Assembly (NCBI GenBank): GCA_004369045.1
Contig: ML213519.1
Location: 580,527 to 644,526 of the forward strand
DNA: 64,000 bases
Source of the DNA: Heliocybe sulcata
Taxonomy: Eukaryota; Basidiomycota; Agaricomycetes; Gloeophyllales; Gloeophyllaceae
Direction of reading: 5' to 3'
The number at the start of each line of letters is the position of its first letter. Position 1 is the stretch's first letter. Under the pieces are notes generated by a model that ran no database searches, was not told where the DNA came from, and saw only the letters and a program-made list of their open reading frames with translations. Shown piece by piece: positions 56,736-64,000 of this stretch. A program made the position numbers and the translations under genes.

Positions 56736-58948
56736 ATGGCATCTAGAGGGACAGTCCCTAGTCGTCCCCACTATATCCCAGTGGATAAATGGGCACTGTT
56801 GGATACATCAGCCCAGTTAGCCCTTTCTGAACCTCCGGCTATCCCATTAAATGACCTACCTGGACTGGGTACTAGAATCCACAATGCATATATGGATGGC
56901 CCTCAAGGTGACCCATATTCAGCATCTTCTGATCTCATACCCGAGGTTACAGACAAGTCAGTCCAATTAATCATGCTGATCACTGTGTCAACTCACCAAT
57001 TTACGTGCATATATCCAGCACTGAGCAGCCAAAACAACCGAAAAGGAAGTGGCAAATGCAAGATACTACTGACTCCGACCACGACTATGGATACAGACCT
57101 AAGAAGGTTCAGAGCGCACGTAACACAAAGCAGAAGGTTGCCGACATCACTGTGACATCTGTTGATGGATCACAGAATATGCAGCCAGATGCATATGGGA
57201 AGACAGTCGGCGCAGCAAGGATCGAGAATGCTCCTAGAAACGGTCGTCAGCCAAACAGGTGCTCGACGTGGAAGGCAAAGCAGAAACAGCCCCCGTTGTC
57301 AGTGAACAGTAGCATATACGTACACATTACCACTGATCTTGGTGTTTTCCAATAGATCGAGACGTTCTGAGTCTCCGATACCGGTCTCTGAGCTCCTCCA
57401 GCAGACGAAAGCGTAAGTCAAGCATAGCATATATCTACAGATCGTGAGCCAGCTTACATCGATTTTTTAGTGGTCCAGACACCGGTAACTCCAACACCGA
57501 TGATGCTGACCCGGACCAGATGCTCCGGGAGGTCTTGAAGCACCAGAACAAGATGGAGAAGGAAATTCAGACCCTTCGGAAGCAAGTTGCCAGTAATCAA
57601 ACCATCGCTGCAAGTACAGCAAGTCAGAGCCATGCTGATAACACCAGACGCGCACATCGCCAGATTCGCGAACACGAGAAGAGACTCGAGGCCCGCAAGG
57701 ACAAGAACACAAGCGGTGCCGATGACGAGGAGGCTGACAATGAAGGAAGCAAGGACAAACTTGATGACCAGCATTGGGACGAGCTCTTGAAAGCTCCGTA
57801 ACATCTTTCCCCGCCGCTCAGAAGCGCAAAAGCGCTGTTAAATGTCAGTAAATTACATAGACCTGCCTGACTTGCCGTCAGCACCTCGAAATCAGTGCCT
57901 TCCGTATGCTCTGTGGTGTTGGCGTAAAGGAGAAGTGGCCTGAAGTAGGCGAACTGCAGATTAATGAGAAGACAAACCAACCATATTTCACACCCAACTT
58001 TGACCAGTGGGTAAATCACCCAGTAAATGCTACCATATGCCGATGAGTAGCAGATTCTGTTATGGCTGAACTTGAGGTAAGTGATATTAACCGGTATTCC
58101 TCACTGGAAGTGTACTTACATTGATACAGGCCGCAGAGCAGCTGCCCAATGACCTTCGACACTCATCTGTACACTTCAATCGGAAGATGATTGAATGGAT
58201 GGCAAAGGAAACCTTCCGCAGCTTCAAGGCCCAGGCTGCAAGGGAACGAGACGAAGTTAAAATGGCAAAACAGCTCGAAAATGAGAGAAATACACGCCGC
58301 CATAATCACCGGACAACAGTTTGCTTAATCTCTCTTCTGCGAGGTGGTTGCTGACACTGTTTCCCAGAAACTGAAGCATCTCTGGCTAGGAGCTAAGCTT
58401 TAGGCGAAGCTGCATGGCGTAGATCCGATGCCGCTCCTGGAAAATATTGACATTGTATCAGACTACGCATCAGGACCCGAAGATGAAGACAAGGAAAGCA
58501 AAGCAGACTGGAAGCGGCACATGGCAATCAATCTTGGCTACGACCTGAATGCGATGGACCCACTCGAGTGGAAGGCGTTCAAGGTCTGGGAATGTATCAG
58601 ACCTTCGTGGCACTCACACGAGGTAAGCTGTGGTTGATTCCAGATAGAATGAATTCACTGACCTGGGGCGTTGAGTTCGAGTGGCTTCTGGAAGACATCA
58701 TGGGCCTTTACCTGAATTCCCTCTCAGAGAGGGATCTGTCCCGGTTTGGTCCTAAGCGCTTTCACGCCAGCACCCGGTGGAATGAGAGGCCACCTATCCA
58801 TGTTCCTTGGGACTTCACCATACAGCGCGGGTACTACAAAGAATTCCAAGACAGCTGGGAATTTCTTATGCAGCAATGGTATACAAGAGGTGATCCAGAA
58901 GGGTTTGGAAAGAACACACCTCAGCCTGAGGATGAGACTTCTGGCTAG
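56736..58948 (+). CDS. Uncharacterised multi-exon protein of a transposon-rich zone
   Basis: Not recognised as a known enzyme. A start at 56736 (MASRGTVPSRPHYIPVDKWA) leads through charged exons: QPKRKWQMQDTTDSDHDYGY, SGPDTGNSNTDDADPDQMLR with a coiled-coil KMEKEIQTLRKQV, then AEQLPNDLRHSSVHFNRKMI and EMAKQLENER-type helices. Next are GVDPMPLLENIDIVSDYASG, PLEWKAFKVWE, and WGVEFEWLLEDIMGLYLNSL with WNERPPIHVPWDFTIQ and WYTRGDPEGFG at the end. I recall similar Trp/Gly-Asp-Pro-rich C-termini in many unnamed agaricomycete proteins near transposons. Several joins lack a clean frame (about 57.80-58.12 and 58.35-58.43 kb), so the gene may be decayed. It runs opposite to the transposase and could be its accessory gene or an independent passenger. 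Confidence 0.5.
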
Positions 58949-59000
58949 ATTGGCTGCTTCCTCTTGGGCTCTGGCTAGATTGGCTGCTTCCTCTTGGGCT
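58941..59000. repeat. Perfect 30 bp tandem duplication
   Basis: The unit starts CTGGCTAGATTGGCTGCTTC and ends CTCTTGGGCT, twice head to tail. It overlaps the stop codon of the plus-strand gene, and the second copy also carries a stop. Confidence 0.9.
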
Positions 59001-59559
59001 CTGGCAACATTAGCTCGACGTCCTTCCTGTCTTCGGTATCTATGCCCTCTTGATGTGACTCGGAACGAGACTTCCTCCTGCTAATACCATTCAGTAATGC
59101 TCGACTCTTTGTTCTTCTTGATACTGGTGCTCCCGTGCTTGTCCAATCGCTATCCTTCATCCAGTCAAATCACACTGCCAATACTTGCTTCGTACTCAGC
59201 GGCGTGGTCTCGATTGACTTGTAGAGGTCTGTAATCGTGATTGGGGGACACCTGTCCAATAGCAAATGTAATTTTCAGTAAGAAGCAATAGAGAGCATTT
59301 GAACGCAATGACAGGCGATGATAACACCGGCGAATGGGCTGTACGGTACGCAACAAAACACTATCAAGCACTGTCTAACAACATGTCTATAATCGCATGC
59401 TGCCGTGGGTTGTAACGAGGATGAGTATACGCTAACAGATGAGGGAAGAGGACTCACTCTTTCCATTGTCGTCGTAATCCATACGCGAGGCTTCATGTCT
59501 CGGTATTCACCTCTAGAGAGCTGGCACTAAATAGACGAAAATGGGACGATGATGGGTGG
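59001..59559. other. Spacer inside the transposon zone
   Basis: Short frames only. No terminal inverted repeat of the transposase element could be found here. Confidence 0.4.
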
Positions 59560-60151
59560 CACTTGGCGATCGCCCGTGTTGTGATATTTCCCGAGCTCCC
59601 AATACTCTATGCTGAGCTCGGGGCTGAGGATACCACACAGGTAAGTTTGATCATATGCTTGAGAGGAATCGGACTTACTACTTGCACCAGTAATTCTGTT
59701 TTGATGGGACCTTGCAGCGCTTCATCCAGCGCATCTCGGCCCATATCGCATTGTCTAGAGATTGAGTATGCTGAAAGATTCGCTGAACCTCACCGCCATA
59801 GCTCTGGCCATCCACGAGGACCTTCACAATGGATGAACCAGCCCCCTTGCGCTGAGATCAAGATGTTGGCACGATGCGCCGACCGTCAAGGATTGCGTAC
59901 TCAAACAGGATGGCATTTGAGGCTATCAATCTTCTTCCTGGAAGAGGATTCCGCTCAAGCAAAGTGTGGTAGATGGGTCTCGTCGAATGAGCATTGTAAT
60001 GCATACAGAGTGCCATGACAACATTGTCAGGTAGTCTTTGGGCATGAACCGAGACTGCTGGCCCTGCTTGTAGACAAATTGGGGTCCTCACTATAAGATC
60101 ATCTTCATTCACATGTAATCCACTCCCACTGCTATTATGACACACCTTCAC
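59560..60151 (-). pseudogene. C-terminal segment of a fungal Tnp2-type transposase
   Basis: The minus strand reads RPIYHTLLERNPLPGRRLIA, ILFEYAILDGRRIVPTS, one in-frame TGA, then SQRKGAGSSIVKVLVDGQSY, GGEVQRIFQHTQSLDNAIWA and EMRWMKRCKVPS. This order (surface-binding block, promoter of a small beta domain, then an E.RW motif) is what I recall from the ends of agaricomycete Tnp2 transposases. The in-frame stop shows decay. It lies downstream of, and in the same direction as, the main transposase at 61.8-64 kb, so both probably come from one element. Confidence 0.5.
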
Positions 60152-61822
60152 TCAGGACGGAAGCTTCTGTTCGACTTCCGGCCGCCTCGACTGTGCCGCT
60201 GATGTGACACGGACACACAACGAGACTGCGGCAGACCTAGAGAGAACAACAACCACTGAAGCGAACCACCAATCCCTTGGTGGCAAGTGGAAGCGAGGTC
60301 TGGGGAGTCGGAGGGTATGGGGTAGTTCGAGGGGAATAGGGATAGTAAGACGTGCAACGAAGAGGGGTGATGATACGGGAGTTTAGGCGCTCGGCGATAG
60401 AGACCGGCGCGCTAATAGAACACCGCTATTGATGAAGCGGTGGAGCGAACGATATGGCGGAGCGGTTTCAACTACAGTAGTTCAGCCGGCGGAGGCTCTT
60501 GAAGACCTGTGACCTGACTTTCGTCTGCAACTGGTGCTACAGAAACTGTGAACGTATCTGAACGGCACACGGGGCCGCTTCAACGTAGAGCTTGAGGAGC
60601 GGGACTTACCGCAGCACTAAAGGTACTTTTCACCGGCAATTCCGGATGCTTCGTTTGACGGATGCGGGTGGTCGATAATACGGGCACTTCGCCTGATAAC
60701 ACAGGATTAACAATTTGAACGGCACATGAGACCGCTAAACGGGGAGGGAAATAAAGATGGACACACGCTAATAGCGGCGCTTTCTCTGTTGCGAAAACTC
60801 TTGACGAAGTCAGAAGACGATAGAGGTCGCCTTTGTTGCAGAAACACTTATTGCAAGACTGAGACGCCAAAGGTGAAGATAACTTGATTCCTACAAACAA
60901 AAGCGGCTGCTCTATATACCAAGTCCATCCATCGTACTACCGTCCTCTCCTAATTGCTGCAGCACTCTCTTTGTGGTGCGTTTCCATCACTAGCCCTCGG
61001 ATCTGTCATCTCCCGACTGTACCTCAGCCCTTCGTCCAATCCCGATACACGACCCTGAGCCTATCCCTAAATGGCTCCCGCCGCTCCTGCTATATCAAAG
61101 ACAAGCCGTATGGCAACCTCGCTTGTGCCTGCTGACTGCAGCTATTCCCGACGGCATTGGGAGACGCACGTCTGATGGTGAGTATGCCGGACTCGGTATT
61201 AGCGGCGTCGACTGCGCTGGCGGCAGGTGCACCGTGTGCCGGACAGCCACGAATGCCTCGGCCTTCTGAGACTCTTGCATAGACTCGCTCCCACTGAACC
61301 ATCAGCCATACAGTCGCCAGGAACGACAGCGGCTGCCAAGTGGATGACGAACCAGCCAGCCAGATGTGCCGGAGCGACCAGTCATTTGGCTGCAGCTGGA
61401 CATTTATCTGAGCTCACTGTCATTAGTCATCGGCCCGCTGGAGTTCCCGTGGCAGCGTCGGCCGAGAAGGATGGCAACTCAACTGAATACGGCCCAGGTA
61501 GCAACACTGACGCGTCTTCGCTGACGTTTGAATGGAAGTGTTGTCATCCCGGAATAGTGTAGTTGGTGCATAGAGTCTGTTTAGCCGCCGGCACCGAGAA
61601 TAGCGAGAGACTGCCACGAGAAGACACCAGGAATAGAACGGCGTATCCGAGAATAGCACGGAAGCTCAGGGAAGCGCAGAAGTCCCGCTAAACGAGATTT
61701 CTGGGGCCAGGAATGCAGTGGGGCGTATCACCGTGCTCCTCTCCGGCATTTGAAAGGGCCCGAATCGCAAGCTGGTCTTCAGCTATGTGGATATCTTCAT
61801 AGCCTTCGGCGATAGCTGAGGT
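60152..61822. other. 1.7 kb between the two transposase parts
   Basis: Intact transposases would need only a few hundred bases here, so extra DNA is present. Motifs such as GCGCTAATAG, CACCGCTATT, AGCGGTGGAG and GCGGAGCGG recur at 60.37-60.80 kb, which may mark an inserted non-autonomous element, but I could not define its ends. A faint transposase-like frame (AEGYEDIHIAEDQLAIRALS) lies just before 61822 on the minus strand. Confidence 0.35.
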
Positions 61823-64000
61823 CTACAAATTATGAGCAACGATGCATGATGCTCCTGAGATGTAAAGACTAACCATATCCCGGATGTGGACTTCCCGATA
61901 GAACATACGCATTAGCGTAATCTCGAGTTCGCCACCAGAGTGGTTGTTCATGTTATAGTCCTTGAGTGTTTTGTTGAGGCGCTCGACAAGAAACAGCCAA
62001 AAACAATAGACAGGCCCGAAATCGCAAACCTGGTCAGGGGTATGGACCACCCAGTGATGATTTGGCTTCATGGCGCCCTCGCCATAGACCTATAAGAAGA
62101 GGAAATGAAAGTTTTTGAATGATGTGTACTTGTGCTGGCGTACCTCACGATATTTCAGAAGATATTCACGAAGGAGCTCTAGAGACCTCGTGAGAGATGC
62201 ATCATCAAGAGACCGACCCAATAGGAGCTTCAAGCTAGTAGCCAGACAAAATAGTAGCTCCAGCTCATCTTTGTGCATTCAATTTCCCGGTGGATCTGGC
62301 GCGACAGGTCGAGTGTTGTTGTCATCCCCAAGCTTTCTCTTTTTGGGAGCACAGCCTGTAGATACGGGCGGTATGCCCTTACGAGTTACCTTCCGGGTGG
62401 ATGTTGCTTCCTCGATAGCCTCCGGATGACGTTCTTTCCACTCCTCGAGATCCTTCTCGTGCTTAGTCAAATCCGCCTTGTATTTCTTGGACTGCTTGGC
62501 GAACTCTTGCTGAGCATCCTTGAGGAATTCGTCCCAGACGAATGGGATCTGCAAGCCCAGTCAGCCAAGCTGAACAGTTGTTCGAGCCGATAGCAGCCCA
62601 GAGAAGCGCTAACATGTGGCATAGGATACGCAGCATGCAACACCCGCACTTTCGGATGTGGATACGAAACGCAAGTGGAATCGGACTCACAATCATAGGC
62701 ATTGGGCATGTCATAGCTAGCTTATATTCATCAGCGGTGAGCGCGCCTCCAGCAGGTTCTCCCACTCGCGTTGGGAGGTGCCCGGCCCACAAAGGGGATT
62801 CAAACTACAAGCTCAGTCAACCATAGTGCACCGATGAAATGTATACTTACCGTACTGAGAAACTTGTGGATAATACCCAACTCCCGACCTTGCATTGGTG
62901 TTGGTGCTCGGATGGCGTTCCTTCGTATCCATTGAGTATACCACTGGTTTTTTGCGAGGCCTAAGAGGACGTTGTGCATCGGGTCGACGAGCGTATACCT
63001 GACAAGATCAAAATAATTCAGCCGCGCAAATTCGGTCCACCTTGATCCAAATGTCTCGAAGAAGGTGTTGCGCTCGGCCTGCATCTGGAGGGATTTCCAC
63101 ATATAGCATTGGGCTCGATGCTGCTTGCCATCTCTTGCCGGATATTCTAATATTCACGATGGTTATTTGTGTACATAGGGTAGTACTTTAATCATGATCT
63201 CTTACTGTTGCGCAATGCCTTTTCGGAGAACATGTCATTCCGAGATACGTGGCACTTTGTGCATGGCGCCTCGCTATGTGCATGATCGGCAAACCCACAA
63301 ACCTTGCACATGGCTGGGTGGTCGCATATAATTGCCAGTAGAAAGACACGCACTAGGTGTCCTGATAACGAGATCAGAGGCATGTTTGTGACCCACATTA
63401 CGAAGACTTACCCTTCAGATATTCAGGTGTCTTAATGCAAACACCCTCTTCGTATAATTTGATGAGGTCACCGATGAGAATCTTGATGTACTTCTGCAAT
63501 TGCTCAGCAGTGGGCTTGTTGGGTCCAGGTGTCATGATGGGGATCAGAAGGTTTGATGTCTTGTACCTAGTTGGGCATGCTGAGTACGTGGTCGATATTT
63601 TTGCAGCAACAAGGATCGATAACGTACCAAAGTTCCGGAGGGAGGTTGGAGACACAGAACGACATCACTCCAGAGGAGTGACTACTGCAGTAATTACTTG
63701 TATTCGTGTTGAACCTAGTGGATTCATTTCAGGACAGCTAATATTTTGAATACATATATGAATAATCAGACATACCAGTCGAGACTGAACGTCATGCCCA
63801 ACCGTAGTTCCTCAGGCTCAGAGAGAGACCCTCGGGAAAAAAACGGCTGCCCATCATGGCCTTTCACTGTTCTCGGGACCTCGCCATCCAGCATGTGAGA
63901 GTAGGTTCCCGGTGCTTGAGGTTCGTAGTCGAGCCATTGTTCGCATACTGTTTCGTTGTCGCCCTGGTTTAGAAAGTCGACTAGAAGGCTGGATAGAGGT
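61823..64000 (-). mobile_element. CACTA-like DNA transposon, Tnp2-family transposase gene (5' end beyond right edge)
   Basis: A cut-and-paste transposase. Minus-strand exons in order: VPRTVKGHDGQPFFSRGSLS and EELRLGMTFSLDW (64.0-63.78 kb), KTSNLLIPIMTPGPNKPTAE, VFLLAIICDHPAMCKVCGFA with DHAHSEAPCTKCH (zinc-binding pair), ERNTFFETFGSRWTEFARLN and YTLVDPMHNVLLGLAKNQWY, which holds the DPMHN signature. Next come FVWDEFLKDAQQEFAKQSKK with a charged insert, HKDELELLFCLATSLKLLLG, WVVHTPDQVCDFGPVYCFWL and ERLNKTLKDYNMNNHSGGEL. All match the layout of fungal Tnp2/Plavaka-type transposases. Several short introns are implied. The segment within the window has no clear frame break, but the C-terminal part at 59.6-60.2 kb carries a stop. 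The terminal repeats were not found. Confidence 0.85.

Overview
The window looks like nuclear DNA of an agaricomycete basidiomycete, probably a polypore-type mushroom. The reasons are compact genes with many 48-70 bp GT-AG introns, expanded BTB and BCS1-like families, an NLR-type receptor and a fungal Tnp2 (CACTA-like) transposase. The species call is inference, because no search could be run. All names rest on reading translations and splice junctions by eye. Housekeeping genes were confirmed by family motifs and by intron phases that close the frame.

Layout: 1-5.2 kb holds the 5' part of HMG-CoA synthase (minus), a 2 kb gene-free stretch and two minus-strand BTB genes. 5.9-24.4 kb is a conserved block: a VPS9/CUE Rab5 exchange factor, an ACS-family MFS transporter, an unknown low-complexity protein, an RNase P/MRP p40-like subunit, an unknown membrane protein, an intron-containing BCS1-like AAA ATPase, dolichyldiphosphatase and pantothenate synthetase. 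25.1-35.8 kb is a large inverted duplication. Each arm carries an intact, intronless BCS1-like gene, a TATA box pointing inward and a degenerate array of about 30 bp units. The single-copy NAD(P)H-hydrate dehydratase gene sits in the central spacer. 36-40 kb has no convincing gene but holds small repeats. Phosphoglucomutase follows at 40.2-42.2 kb, then a head-to-tail cluster of four BTB copies to 47.4 kb: two whole, one frameshifted, one truncated.

From 51.5 kb on, the region is accessory in character. A fungal NLR (N-terminal helical domain, NB-ARC, 40-residue TPR units) has near-identical repeats that run into an assembly gap of 255 N. Just after the gap a 129 bp element with 5 bp target-site duplication sits inside a repeat unit. 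A second short element of the same end type (267 bp) follows at 56.0 kb. 56.7-64 kb is a decayed DNA-transposon zone with an uncharacterised plus-strand gene and a minus-strand Tnp2 transposase that runs off the right edge.

Functionally the core genes cover sterol precursor synthesis, dolichol recycling, pantothenate synthesis, metabolite repair, glycogen/UDP-glucose metabolism, endosome traffic and tRNA processing. They do not form one pathway. The most unusual parts are the inverted duplication with its promoter-headed arrays, the NLR with homogenised repeats, and the BTB family, which shares paired cysteine motifs and a last intron at one fixed place.
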